From Pectobacterium aquaticum (lineage in GTDB: Bacteria; Pseudomonadota; Gammaproteobacteria; Enterobacterales; Enterobacteriaceae), in assembly GCF_003382565.3 (NCBI RefSeq), contig NZ_CP086253.1, positions 3,038,001-3,102,000 of the forward strand: a DNA stretch of 64,000 nt, given 5' to 3'. The notes beneath the pieces are model-generated. The model searched no databases and was not told the origin of the DNA. It saw only the letters and a list, made by a program, of their open reading frames with translations. A program made the position numbers and the translations under genes. Positions 53,205 to 61,434 of the stretch are shown piece after piece; within the stretch, counting starts at the first letter, position 1, and each line of letters starts with the position of its first letter.

Positions 53205-54701
53205 CTATATCTTTTCATACTCCGCTTTCAGCGCGGTCGCTATCGATTCAGCCTGCGTACCCACAACAATCTGTACGCTCTGCTTATTCAGACGAATAAC
53301 GCCCGCCGCACCAAGACGTTTTGCCTGTGCATCATCAACCAGAGAGGAATCAGCCACGTTCAAACGCAGGCGTGTGATACAGGCATCAATCCCCGTCAGA
53401 TTAGCTTTTCCGCCCAGCGCCTGCAAATAGCCCCGCGCCAACACCGCTGCATCGCTTGATTTCTCGCCCGCAGACGCCGTACTCACGTCATAGCCATCGG
53501 CTTCGCTACCGCTCACAGCCAGTTCACGCCCCGGCGTTAACAGATTGAAGCGAATGATGGTAAAGCGGAACACCACATAGTAAATGACGAAGAATACCAG
53601 TCCCTGAGCAAGCAGCATATACCACTGGGTGGCCAGCGGGTTACGTGAGGACAGCACCATATCAACCAGACCCGCACTGAAACCAAAACCGGCGATCCAA
53701 TGCATGCTGGCCGCGATAAAGACGGAAAAACCGGTCAGCAGCGCATGCAGGAAATACAGCACTGGCGCAACAAACATAAAGGAGAATTCCAGCGGCTCGG
53801 TGATCCCAGTAAAGAAGGAGGCAAATGCCGCCGCCAGCATAATCCCGGCCACTTTGCTTTTGTTCTCAGGGCGCGCACAGTGATAAATCGCCAACGCGGC
53901 TCCCGGCAGGCCGAACATCATAATCGGGAAAAAGCCTGCCTGATAACGTCCGGTGATCCCCACGACAGCTTTGCCAGAGTCGATAGACTGTTGGCCAGCA
54001 AGGAAGTTAGGAATATCGTTGATACCCGCGACATCAAACCAGAACACAGAATTCAGCGCATGGTGCAATCCAACAGGAATCAGCAAGCGGTTAAAGAAGG
54101 CATAAACCCCAGCGCCAACCGAACCCAACTGCTGAATGTATTCGCCGAACGATACCAGCGCATTGTAAATCACCGGCCAGACGTACATTAAAATGAACGC
54201 GATCAGAATCATCAGGAAAGAAACCAGAATCGGCACCAGACGACGGCCGCTGAAGAACGACAGTGCCTTGGGCAACTCAACCTGACTGAAGCGGTTATAC
54301 AGCTCGGCGGACATGACACCGACCAGAATCCCGATAAACTGGTTTTCAATCTTGCCAAACGCAGCAGGTACCTGTTCAACAGGGATCCGTTGGATCATGG
54401 CAATAACGGCCGGCGAACACAGCGTGGTCAGCACCAGATAACCGACAAAACCGGTCAATGCTGCCGCACCATCTTTATCTTTAGACATACCGTATGCGAC
54501 ACCAACGGCAAACAGCACGGCCATGTGCCCGATAATCGCCTCACCTGATTTGATAAGGAGTGCCGCCAACGCGTTCTCGCTTCCCCAGCCAACCGGATCA
54601 ATCCAGTAACCTATCCCCATCAGGATAGCGGCAGCAGGCAGCGTCGCGACAGGCACCATCAATGCCCGACCGACTTTTTGTAAATAGCTCAGAGTACTCA
54701 C
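53205..54701 (-). CDS. nagE: N-acetylglucosamine PTS permease, IICB only (NagE)
   Basis: NagE imports and phosphorylates N-acetylglucosamine to the 6-phosphate. I start at GTG 54701 (STLSYLQKVGRALMVPVATL follows; GAGGG five bases upstream), giving 498 residues. The IIC membrane domain contains GLHHALNSVFWFD and PLEFSFMFVAPVLYFLHALL. The IIB domain (about 415-498) has the phosphorylated Cys in GIDACITRLRL. E. coli NagE continues with a IIA domain (648 residues); here the frame stops after IIB, so IIA must come from another protein, probably Crr. It is divergent from nagBAC. Confidence 0.93.
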   Translation of the reverse strand: MSTLSYLQKVGRALMVPVATLPAAAILMGIGYWIDPVGWGSENALAALLIKSGEAIIGHMAVLFAVGVAYGMSKDKDGAAALTGFVGYLVLTTLCSPAVIAMIQRIPVEQVPAAFGKIENQFIGILVGVMSAELYNRFSQVELPKALSFFSGRRLVPILVSFLMILIAFILMYVWPVIYNALVSFGEYIQQLGSVGAGVYAFFNRLLIPVGLHHALNSVFWFDVAGINDIPNFLAGQQSIDSGKAVVGITGRYQAGFFPIMMFGLPGAALAIYHCARPENKSKVAGIMLAAAFASFFTGITEPLEFSFMFVAPVLYFLHALLTGFSVFIAASMHWIAGFGFSAGLVDMVLSSRNPLATQWYMLLAQGLVFFVIYYVVFRFTIIRFNLLTPGRELAVSGSEADGYDVSTASAGEKSSDAAVLARGYLQALGGKANLTGIDACITRLRLNVADSSLVDDAQAKRLGAAGVIRLNKQSVQIVVGTQAESIATALKAEYEKI

Positions 54702-54850
54702 TTTTCCCTCTCTTACCTTTGCGAGGTAATGAAATGTTGTGGGGCAAACAAACCTGCCAATAAATTTCACTGCCGAAGAACGTCGCTGTCGAAAACGTCA
54801 CTGTCGAGAAAACATGGCAGCGGTAGTTCTTAGGGGGAGTGTAAGAAAAA

Positions 54851-54898
54851 TAATTCGCTACACAAATTAAACCCCGTAATTATGTGATAAAAATCACC
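54851..54898. promoter_or_regulatory. CRP site and possible NagC operator in the nagE-nagB spacer
   Basis: TGTGA-TAAAAA-TCACC at 54883-54898 fits the CRP site at 9 of 10 core positions. TAATTCGCTACACAAATTAA at 54851-54870 is an imperfect palindrome of the AT-rich NagC type. A related AT-rich sequence at about 55024-55045, just before nagB, may be the second operator; in E. coli NagC binds both sides and loops the DNA. The NagC assignment is by location and is weaker than the CRP one. Confidence 0.5.
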
Positions 54899-55058
54899 AA
54901 AAAACTGCATACAAAAAGTTTATACCTGAATAAAACCCCAACTTATTTCAAGATTAAAAAAAACGGAGTAGACTAATTTTAATGCATAGACAAAACGCGC
55001 AACTGGCGCGATTTGCGCAATAACGTATTTAATTCCACTAAAAATCAGGAGAGCGCCG

Positions 55059-55859
55059 ATGAGACTCATTCCTTTAACTACCGCCGCCGACGTCGGAAAA
55101 TGGGCCGCCCGCCACATCGTTGAGAAAATCAACGCGTTCAAGCCCAGCGCAGAGCGTCCTTTTATTCTGGGATTGCCGACGGGCAGTTCACCGTTGGAGG
55201 CCTACAAATCACTGGTCGCCATGCACAAAACCGGTCTGGTGAGCTTCAAACACGTCATCACTTTCAATATGGATGAATATGTCGGCCTGCCGACCGATCA
55301 CCCAGAAAGCTATCATACCTTCATGCATCAGAATTTTTTCAATCACGTTGATATTCCGCGTGAAAACATTAACCTGTTGAACGGCAACGCAGAAGACACC
55401 ACAGCAGAATGTCGCCGCTATGAAGAGAAAATAAAGTCCTACGGGAAAATTCATCTTTTCATGGGCGGCGTGGGCAATGATGGACATATCGCCTTCAATG
55501 AACCCGCCTCCTCTCTGGCCTCCCGCACCCGCATCAAAACGTTGACAGAAGAAACCCGTATCGCCAATTCCCGTTTCTTCGGCGGGGACGTCAATCTGGT
55601 GCCTAAATTTGCCCTGACCGTGGGTGTCGGTACGCTGCTTGATGCCGAAGAAGTGATGATTCTGGTGACCGGTCGTAACAAGGCGCAGGCGCTACAGGCT
55701 GCGGTAGAAGGCAATGTTAACCATATGTGGACTATCAGCTGTCTGCAACTTCACGCTAAAGCCATCATGGTTTGTGACGAGCCTTCAACAATGGAGCTGA
55801 AGGTAAAAACCGTTAAATATTTCCGTGAGTTAGAAACGGAAAGCATGAAAAATCTCTAA
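55059..55859 (+). CDS. nagB: Glucosamine-6-phosphate deaminase
   Basis: NagB converts glucosamine 6-phosphate to fructose 6-phosphate and ammonia. The 266 residues equal the E. coli length. Visible are the phosphate loop LGLPTGSSPLEAYK, the catalytic Asp of FNMDEYVGL and the active-site segment GVGNDGHIAFNEPASSLASR with the proton-transfer Asp/His/Glu. GGAG precedes the ATG. nagA follows after 18 bases. Confidence 0.98.
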   Translation: MRLIPLTTAADVGKWAARHIVEKINAFKPSAERPFILGLPTGSSPLEAYKSLVAMHKTGLVSFKHVITFNMDEYVGLPTDHPESYHTFMHQNFFNHVDIPRENINLLNGNAEDTTAECRRYEEKIKSYGKIHLFMGGVGNDGHIAFNEPASSLASRTRIKTLTEETRIANSRFFGGDVNLVPKFALTVGVGTLLDAEEVMILVTGRNKAQALQAAVEGNVNHMWTISCLQLHAKAIMVCDEPSTMELKVKTVKYFRELETESMKNL

Positions 55860-55877
55860 CCGATGCGGGAGTCGATG

Positions 55878-57023
55878 ATGTACGCATTAACCCATAGCCG
55901 GATTTTCACTGGCCACCAGATTTTGGATAATCACGCCGTCGTGATTGCTGATGGGATGATCGAGCGAGTCTGCCCACTTGCCGAGCTTCCTGCCTGCATT
56001 GAACAACACGACCTGAGCGGTGCGTTCCTCGCCCCGGGTTTTATCGATCTCCAGTTGAACGGCTGCGGCGGCGTGCAGTTCAACGACTCGCTGGACACGA
56101 TCTCCGTCAAGACGCTAGAGATCATGCAGCAGGCGAACGAGCGTTCAGGCTGCACCAGTTTTTTACCTACGCTGATTACCTCCAGCGATGCATTTATGAA
56201 GCACAGCATCGATGTGATGAGAGACTGGCTGGCGCAGAATAAGCATCAGGCGCTTGGGCTTCATCTCGAAGGTCCGTGGCTGAATGTACTCAAGAAAGGC
56301 ACGCATGACCCTGCCTTTATTCGCAAACCAACGCAGGAGCTCGTCGACTTCCTGTGCGCCAACGCAGATGCCATTACGAAAATCACGCTGGCACCGGAAG
56401 AAGTCGAACCGTCGGTTATCCGCCAGCTAACAGCGGCGGGCATTATCGTTTCTGCCGGGCATTCCAACGCCACCTGGGAACAGGCAAAGCTGGGTTTTGC
56501 CGCTGGTATTCGTTTCGCTACCCACCTGTTCAACGCCATGCCGTATCTGACCGGCCGCGAACCCGGATTGGTCGGCGCGATTTACGACGCCCCGGAAGTC
56601 TATTGCGGTATTATCGCGGATGGACGACACGTTGACTGGGCCACTATTCGCAACAGTAAACGTATCAAGGGCGATAAGCTGGTGCTGGTGACCGACGCCA
56701 CGGCACCGGCCGGTGCGGATATTGACCAGTTCATTTTTGCTGGTAAAACCATATACTACCGCGATGGTATTTGTGTCGATGAACACGGCACTCTGAGCGG
56801 TTCGGCACTGACCATGATCGAAGCCGTGCGTAATAGCGTCGAACATGCGGGTATCGCGCTGGATGAAGCAATTCGGATGGCAACGCTCTATCCTGCTCGC
56901 GCCATCGGCGTGGATAAGCAGTTAGGTAGCATTGAAAGCGGTAAAGTGGCCAACCTGACCGTCTTTGACCGTGACTATCACATTCTCAAGACGTTTGTTA
57001 ACGGTAATCCTGTTTGGGGATAA
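55878..57023 (+). CDS. nagA: N-acetylglucosamine-6-phosphate deacetylase
   Basis: NagA removes the acetyl group from GlcNAc-6-phosphate, supplying NagB. The 381 residues begin MYALTHSRIFTGHQILDNHA; upstream in-frame ATGs at 55875 and 55863 add only one to five unsupported residues. The amidohydrolase motifs PGFIDLQLNGCGGVQFNDS, LGLHLEGPWLN, SAGHSNATW, THLFNAMPYLTGREPG and VTDATAPAG are conserved and supply the metal and substrate ligands. Confidence 0.97.
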   Translation: MYALTHSRIFTGHQILDNHAVVIADGMIERVCPLAELPACIEQHDLSGAFLAPGFIDLQLNGCGGVQFNDSLDTISVKTLEIMQQANERSGCTSFLPTLITSSDAFMKHSIDVMRDWLAQNKHQALGLHLEGPWLNVLKKGTHDPAFIRKPTQELVDFLCANADAITKITLAPEEVEPSVIRQLTAAGIIVSAGHSNATWEQAKLGFAAGIRFATHLFNAMPYLTGREPGLVGAIYDAPEVYCGIIADGRHVDWATIRNSKRIKGDKLVLVTDATAPAGADIDQFIFAGKTIYYRDGICVDEHGTLSGSALTMIEAVRNSVEHAGIALDEAIRMATLYPARAIGVDKQLGSIESGKVANLTVFDRDYHILKTFVNGNPVWG

Positions 57024-57120
57024 AACGAGAAACGCCTTGGGGTAAAGCGGAAATACCTAGGGGTAAACTGAGATAAGGTTTACCCCTACGTTGAGTTAAA
57101 CCTAAGCGAGTAACTTCTTA

Positions 57121-58344
57121 ATGACCACAGGCGGACAAGCGCAGATAGGGAATGTCGATCTGGTTAAACAATTAAACAGTGCGGTGGTTTACCGCCTGAT
57201 TGACCAGCAGGGTCCGATCTCACGAATTCAGATAGCAGAACAGAGCCAGCTTGCCCCCGCCAGCGTGACCAAAATCACCCGCCAGCTTCTGGAACGTGGG
57301 CTCATCAAAGAAGTCGATCAACAGGCCTCCACCGGTGGCAGACGCGCCATTTCGATTATCACCGAAAACCGCCCTTTCCATACCATAGCGGTACGCCTTG
57401 GTCGCTATGACGTCACTATTGCGCTGTACGATTTGCAGGGAAAAGCGCTGGAAGAAGCGCACTACGATCTGCAAGAAAAAACGCAGGAGTCGCTAGAAGC
57501 CGCACTCTTTCACGTTATCAGCGGCTTTATCGCCAGCCATCAACGCCGTATTCGCGAGCTCATTGCGATCTCGGTTGTTCTGCCGGGGCTGGTTGATCCC
57601 GTTGCGGGCATCGTCCGCTATATGCCACACATCAGCGTGAATAACTGGCAACTGGTCGAAAATCTGCAACGTCACTTCAACGTCACCAGCTTTGTCGGTC
57701 ACGATATCCGCAGCCTGGCGCTGGCAGAACACTATTTCGGTGCCACCCACGATTCACTGGATTCCATCCTGGTACGCGTCCATCGCGGCACAGGCGCGGG
57801 TATTCTCGTCAACGGGCAAATTTTTCTCGGCAGTAACGGCAACGTGGGCGAGATCGGCCATATTCAGATCGATCCACTTGGCGATCGCTGCCACTGCGGC
57901 AATTTCGGCTGTCTGGAAACCGTCGTCGCCAACGCCGCCATTGAACAACGCGTACAACACCTGCTGGGTCAGGGCTACCCCAGCAAGCTTTCTACCGATA
58001 GCTGTACGATTTCTGCAATTTGCAAAGCGGCAAACCGCGGTGATGCCCTCGCCCGTGAAGTTATCGAACAGGCCGGACTCAATCTGGGCAAAGCACTGTC
58101 CATCGCGATCAATCTGTTCAATCCTCAGAAAGTCGTGATTGCTGGTGAAATCACCGAAGCAGAAAAAACGCTGCTTCCTGCGATCCAACGCTGCATCAAC
58201 GCGCAGGTGCTGAAAGAATTTCGTCACAACCTGCCGATTGAGGTCTCCAGCCTCAACCACCTTTCCGCTATCAGCGCGTTCGCGTTGGTCAAACGGGCGA
58301 TGCTAAACGGTGTGTTGCTACAGCAATTGCTCGAAAACGCCTGA
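57121..58344 (+). CDS. nagC: N-acetylglucosamine repressor NagC (ROK family)
   Basis: NagC represses nagE and nagBAC and is released by GlcNAc-6-phosphate. The 407 residues have a winged-helix N-terminus (IDQQGPISRIQIAEQSQLAP, about 25-80) and a ROK sugar-kinase-like domain with GNVGEIGHIQIDPLGDRCHC, whose His and Cys residues bind zinc. It follows nagA by 97 bases. E. coli nagD does not follow; asnB is next. Confidence 0.97.
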   Translation: MTTGGQAQIGNVDLVKQLNSAVVYRLIDQQGPISRIQIAEQSQLAPASVTKITRQLLERGLIKEVDQQASTGGRRAISIITENRPFHTIAVRLGRYDVTIALYDLQGKALEEAHYDLQEKTQESLEAALFHVISGFIASHQRRIRELIAISVVLPGLVDPVAGIVRYMPHISVNNWQLVENLQRHFNVTSFVGHDIRSLALAEHYFGATHDSLDSILVRVHRGTGAGILVNGQIFLGSNGNVGEIGHIQIDPLGDRCHCGNFGCLETVVANAAIEQRVQHLLGQGYPSKLSTDSCTISAICKAANRGDALAREVIEQAGLNLGKALSIAINLFNPQKVVIAGEITEAEKTLLPAIQRCINAQVLKEFRHNLPIEVSSLNHLSAISAFALVKRAMLNGVLLQQLLENA

Positions 58345-58355
58345 TTCCCTTTCTA

Positions 58356-58392
58356 GCCGGATTATGTAATCACTAAAAATCCGGCCTTTCCC
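58356..58392 (+). terminator. Probable terminator after nagC
   Basis: GCCGGATT and AATCCGGC pair around a 14-base loop, followed by CTTTCCCTT. It lies 12 bases beyond the nagC stop and would end the nagBAC transcript before asnB. Confidence 0.55.
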
Positions 58393-58547
58393 TTCTATGA
58401 ATTTGACGAATCAACACCAAAAAACCGAATAAATTAACGAAACGCCATGCTTATGGCTTTTTTCATTAAATAATATTGAATTCCTATGGCACTTTGATGC
58501 TAAATCAATGGCACTGAGTTCGAATCTGTCATTACTGGGAGTCATGT

Positions 58548-60212
58548 ATGTGTTCTATTTTTGGTGTGCTTGATCTGAAAAGCGATCCTGTTGAACTGCG
58601 TAAGAAAGCGCTGGAATTATCCCGTTTGATGCGTCACCGCGGGCCAGACTGGTCCGGCGTTTATGCCAGCGACAAAGCCATTCTGGCTCACGAACGTCTG
58701 TCTATCGTTGACGTCAACACGGGTGCACAGCCGCTTTACAACGCCGAGCGCACCCACATTCTGGCCGTTAACGGTGAAATTTATAACCATCAGGCATTGC
58801 GTCAGCAATACGGTGACCGTTACGCGTTCCAGACTGGCTCCGACTGCGAAGTGATTCTGGCGCTGTATCAGGAAAAAGGCCCTGAATTCCTGGATGAACT
58901 GCGCGGCATGTTCGCCTTTGCCCTGTATGACAGCGAAAAAGACGCCTACCTGATTGGCCGTGATCACCTCGGCATCATCCCGCTGTACATGGGTTACGAT
59001 GAGCACGGCAACCTGTATGTCGCTTCTGAAATGAAAGCGCTGGTGCCGGTTTGCCGCACCATCAAAGAATTCCCGGCTGGCAGCTACCTGTGGAGCAAAG
59101 ACGGCGAAATTCGCGAGTATTACCAGCGCGACTGGTTTGATTACGACGCCGTAAAAGACAACGAAACGGATAAAGAAGCGCTGCGCGATGCGCTGGAAGA
59201 AGCGGTGAAAAGCCACCTGATGTCTGACGTGCCCTACGGCGTGTTGCTCTCTGGCGGTCTGGATTCCTCCGTTATCTCAGCAATCACCAAAAAATATGCG
59301 GCACGTCGCGTAGAAGATGACGAGCGTAGTGAAGCCTGGTGGCCTCAGTTGCACTCTTTCGCCGTCGGTTTGGAAGGTGCACCAGATTTGAAAGCCGCGC
59401 AAGAAGTCGCTAACCACTTGGGCACCGTGCACCACGAAATTCACTTCACCGTGCAGGAAGGGCTGGATGCGATTCGCGACGTGATTTATCACATCGAAAC
59501 CTATGACGTCACCACGATTCGCGCCTCAACGCCGATGTACCTGATGTCCCGTAAAATCAAAGCCATGGGCATCAAGATGGTGCTGTCAGGCGAAGGGTCT
59601 GACGAAGTGTTCGGCGGTTACCTCTATTTCCACAAAGCGCCAAACGCCAAAGAATTGCATGAAGAAACCGTGCGTAAGCTGCTGGCACTGCACCAGTACG
59701 ACTGCGCCCGTGCGAACAAAGCGATGTCAGCCTGGGGTGTGGAAGCTCGCGTACCGTTCCTGGACAAAAACTTCCTCGATGTCGCGATGCGCATCAACCC
59801 ACGCGACAAAATGTGTGGCAACGGCAAGATGGAAAAACACATCCTGCGCGAGTGCTTTGAATCTTATCTGCCGCACAGCGTTGCATGGCGCCAGAAAGAA
59901 CAGTTCTCTGACGGCGTAGGCTACAGCTGGATTGATACGCTGAAAGAAGTAGCGGCTCAACAGGTTACCGATCAGCAGTTGGAGACAGCTCGCTTCCGCT
60001 TCCCGTACAACACGCCAAGCTCCAAAGAAGCGTATTTGTACCGTGAAATCTTCGAAGAGTTGTTCCCGGTTCCAAGCGCAGCAGAATGCGTACCGGGTGG
60101 CCCGTCTGTCGCCTGTTCGTCAGCTAAAGCGATTGAGTGGGATGAATCTTTCAAGAAACTGGATGATCCATCAGGCCGTGCGGTTGGCGTACACCAGTCA
60201 GCCTACAAATAA
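58548..60212 (+). CDS. asnB: Asparagine synthetase B (glutamine-hydrolysing)
   Basis: AsnB makes asparagine from aspartate, glutamine and ATP. The 554 residues equal E. coli AsnB. The N-terminal glutaminase domain has the Cys 2 nucleophile (MCSIFGVLDLKSDP), RGPDWSG and VNGEIYNH. The synthetase domain has the pyrophosphate loop LLSGGLDSSVISA, GEGSDEVFGGYLYFHKAP and VEARVPFLDKNFLDVAM. A ribosome site GGGAG precedes the ATG. It is a separate unit between nagC and the tRNA operon. Confidence 0.98.
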   Translation: MCSIFGVLDLKSDPVELRKKALELSRLMRHRGPDWSGVYASDKAILAHERLSIVDVNTGAQPLYNAERTHILAVNGEIYNHQALRQQYGDRYAFQTGSDCEVILALYQEKGPEFLDELRGMFAFALYDSEKDAYLIGRDHLGIIPLYMGYDEHGNLYVASEMKALVPVCRTIKEFPAGSYLWSKDGEIREYYQRDWFDYDAVKDNETDKEALRDALEEAVKSHLMSDVPYGVLLSGGLDSSVISAITKKYAARRVEDDERSEAWWPQLHSFAVGLEGAPDLKAAQEVANHLGTVHHEIHFTVQEGLDAIRDVIYHIETYDVTTIRASTPMYLMSRKIKAMGIKMVLSGEGSDEVFGGYLYFHKAPNAKELHEETVRKLLALHQYDCARANKAMSAWGVEARVPFLDKNFLDVAMRINPRDKMCGNGKMEKHILRECFESYLPHSVAWRQKEQFSDGVGYSWIDTLKEVAAQQVTDQQLETARFRFPYNTPSSKEAYLYREIFEELFPVPSAAECVPGGPSVACSSAKAIEWDESFKKLDDPSGRAVGVHQSAYK

Positions 60213-60234
60213 TTCGATTTAATTTCTTCAATCA

Positions 60235-60260
60235 ACGGGCCTTTCATGGCCCGTTTTTGT
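60235..60260 (+). terminator. Rho-independent terminator of asnB
   Basis: ACGGGCC-TTTCAT-GGCCCGTTTTTG, 22 bases beyond the asnB stop. Confidence 0.93.
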
Positions 60261-60364
60261 ATGCTTAATTGACTGGGAATGCGTGCTTTTTGGCGTTTTT
60301 CTCACCATACTGTTCACAACCCAAACAAACGGTACATTGAGGGCACTTTTCGGGAAAAAACTAG

Positions 60365-60393
60365 TTGACGCAATTAGGCCAACTACGCATAAT
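60365..60393 (+). promoter_or_regulatory. Promoter of the Met/Leu/Gln tRNA operon
   Basis: TTGACG, 17 bases, CATAAT, then GCGCCCCGC at the expected start. The near-consensus boxes and GC-rich discriminator are typical of stable-RNA promoters under stringent control. The first tRNA begins about 39 bases after the -10 box. Confidence 0.85.
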
Positions 60394-60431
60394 GCGCCCC
60401 GCAACGCCGATGAAGGTGACGCGGAAAAGAT

Positions 60432-60508
60432 GGCTACGTAGCTCAGCTGGTTAGAGCACAGCACTCATAATGCTGGGGTCACAGGTTCGATTCCCGTCGT
60501 AGCCACCA
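60432..60508 (+). tRNA. tRNA-Met (anticodon CAT, elongator)
   Basis: The 77-base cloverleaf starts GGCTACGTAGCTCAGCTGG, has anticodon CAT in CTCATAA, and ends with encoded ACCA. The paired G1 end and sequence are those of elongator tRNA-Met (E. coli metT/metU), not the initiator. It is identical to the copy at 60896-60972. Confidence 0.98.
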
Positions 60509-60516
60509 TCTTTTTT

Positions 60517-60601
60517 GCGGGAGTGGCGAAATTGGTAGACGCACCAGATTTAGGTTCTGGCGCCGCAAGGTGTGCGAGTTCAAGTCTCGCCTCCCGCACC
60601 A
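60517..60601 (+). tRNA. tRNA-Leu (anticodon TAG)
   Basis: The 85-base class II tRNA has the long variable arm typical of Leu, anticodon TAG within TTTAGGT, and encoded CCA. It corresponds to E. coli leuW and is the only Leu gene in the array. Confidence 0.97.
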
Positions 60602-60657
60602 TATCATCTTCTCGGTCTGACATCGCTTTTCGAAGCTTGTTAGTGTTTTGTAGTGAT

Positions 60658-60732
60658 TGGGGTATCGCCAAGCGGTAAGGCACCGGTTTTTGATACCGGC
60701 ATTCCCTGGTTCGAATCCAGGTACCCCAGCCA
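60658..60732 (+). tRNA. tRNA-Gln (anticodon TTG)
   Basis: The 75-base cloverleaf starts TGGGGTATCGCC, has anticodon TTG in the loop TTTTGAT, and encodes CCA. It corresponds to E. coli glnU/glnW. The next copy differs by a compensated base pair in the anticodon stem (ACCGG/CCGGC against ACTGG/CCAGC). Confidence 0.97.
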
Positions 60733-60767
60733 TTTCAAAACATATGCTGAAAAATTCGTTGTCCTGT

Positions 60768-60842
60768 TGGGGTATCGCCAAGCGGTAAGGCACTGGTTTT
60801 TGATACCAGCATTCCCTGGTTCGAATCCAGGTACCCCAGCCA
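60768..60842 (+). tRNA. tRNA-Gln (anticodon TTG), second copy
   Basis: A 75-base copy with anticodon TTG and one compensated pair change in the anticodon stem relative to 60658-60732. All other arms and the CCA end are identical. Confidence 0.97.
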
Positions 60843-60895
60843 TATACTTGATAGTAGAAGATTTGTTGAAGTAAAGTAACATTAGCAGTACATTT

Positions 60896-60972
60896 GGCTA
60901 CGTAGCTCAGCTGGTTAGAGCACAGCACTCATAATGCTGGGGTCACAGGTTCGATTCCCGTCGTAGCCACCA
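60896..60972 (+). tRNA. tRNA-Met (anticodon CAT, elongator), second copy
   Basis: Identical over 77 bases to 60432-60508. It lies six bases before the last Gln tRNA; the order Met-Leu-Gln-Gln-Met-Gln matches E. coli metT-leuW-glnUW-metU-glnV with one fewer CTG gene. Confidence 0.98.
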
Positions 60973-60978
60973 TATTTT

Positions 60979-61053
60979 TGGGGTATCGCCAAGCGGTAAG
61001 GCACCGGATTCTGATTCCGGCATTCCGAGGTTCGAATCCTCGTACCCCAGCCA
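60979..61053 (+). tRNA. tRNA-Gln (anticodon CTG)
   Basis: The 75-base cloverleaf shares the acceptor and D arm with the other Gln genes but has anticodon CTG (loop TTCTGAT) and a different T stem (CCGAGG/CCTCG). It corresponds to E. coli glnV/glnX, present here once. Confidence 0.97.
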
Positions 61054-61077
61054 AATAAAGCTGGTAAAACAGCAAAG

Positions 61078-61115
61078 AAACGGGGCGACAATCGAAAGAT
61101 GTCGCCCCGTTTTGT
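61078..61115 (+). terminator. Terminator of the tRNA operon
   Basis: AAACGGGGCGACA and TGTCGCCCCGTTTTGTT form a long GC-rich stem with a nine-base loop, 24 bases beyond the last tRNA. Confidence 0.93.
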
Positions 61116-61119
61116 TATG

Positions 61120-61434
61120 TCATGCGACAAAAATTTTAACGCTCACCCTACGGTTACTCCCCTTCTCTATTTTAAATACGAAGTTCCCCCTTCAATAGGC
61201 GGAAACAACACTCTACTCTTCTACTTGGCCCCAAGCATTTCCCTAAAGCTCGTCAGAAAGCCATAGCGCCACGCAAAATAAATTCCTAAGCCCGAGGCGA
61301 TATGCTGTCATATCTCACGATACGAAGCCCTTGAGGGCGTTTCACGCCAAGTGAAGAATCCGCTCTATCCAACGTATGTAAAAATCCCATCTGGAAGTGA
61401 TTCGGGAGGACTCCCCGTTCTTGTCATGATCCTA
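61120..61434. other. Spacer with possible gene remnants left of the IS630 element
   Basis: No complete gene is seen. On the plus strand an open frame from about 61288 reads RYEALEGVSRQVKNPLYPTY and continues into the IS630 insertion point. On the minus strand a short frame near 61220-61300 ends GLGIYFAWRYGFLTSFREML-GAK-stop, which looks like a protein C-terminus. Both are short and unrecognised. The segment follows the tRNA array, a common place for foreign DNA. Confidence 0.4.

Noticed and set aside
60465..61130. Several frames of 70-150 codons on both strands over the tRNA array
   Set aside because: All cross the tRNA genes; tRNA sequences often give spurious frames (GVPGFEPGNAGIK-type strings).
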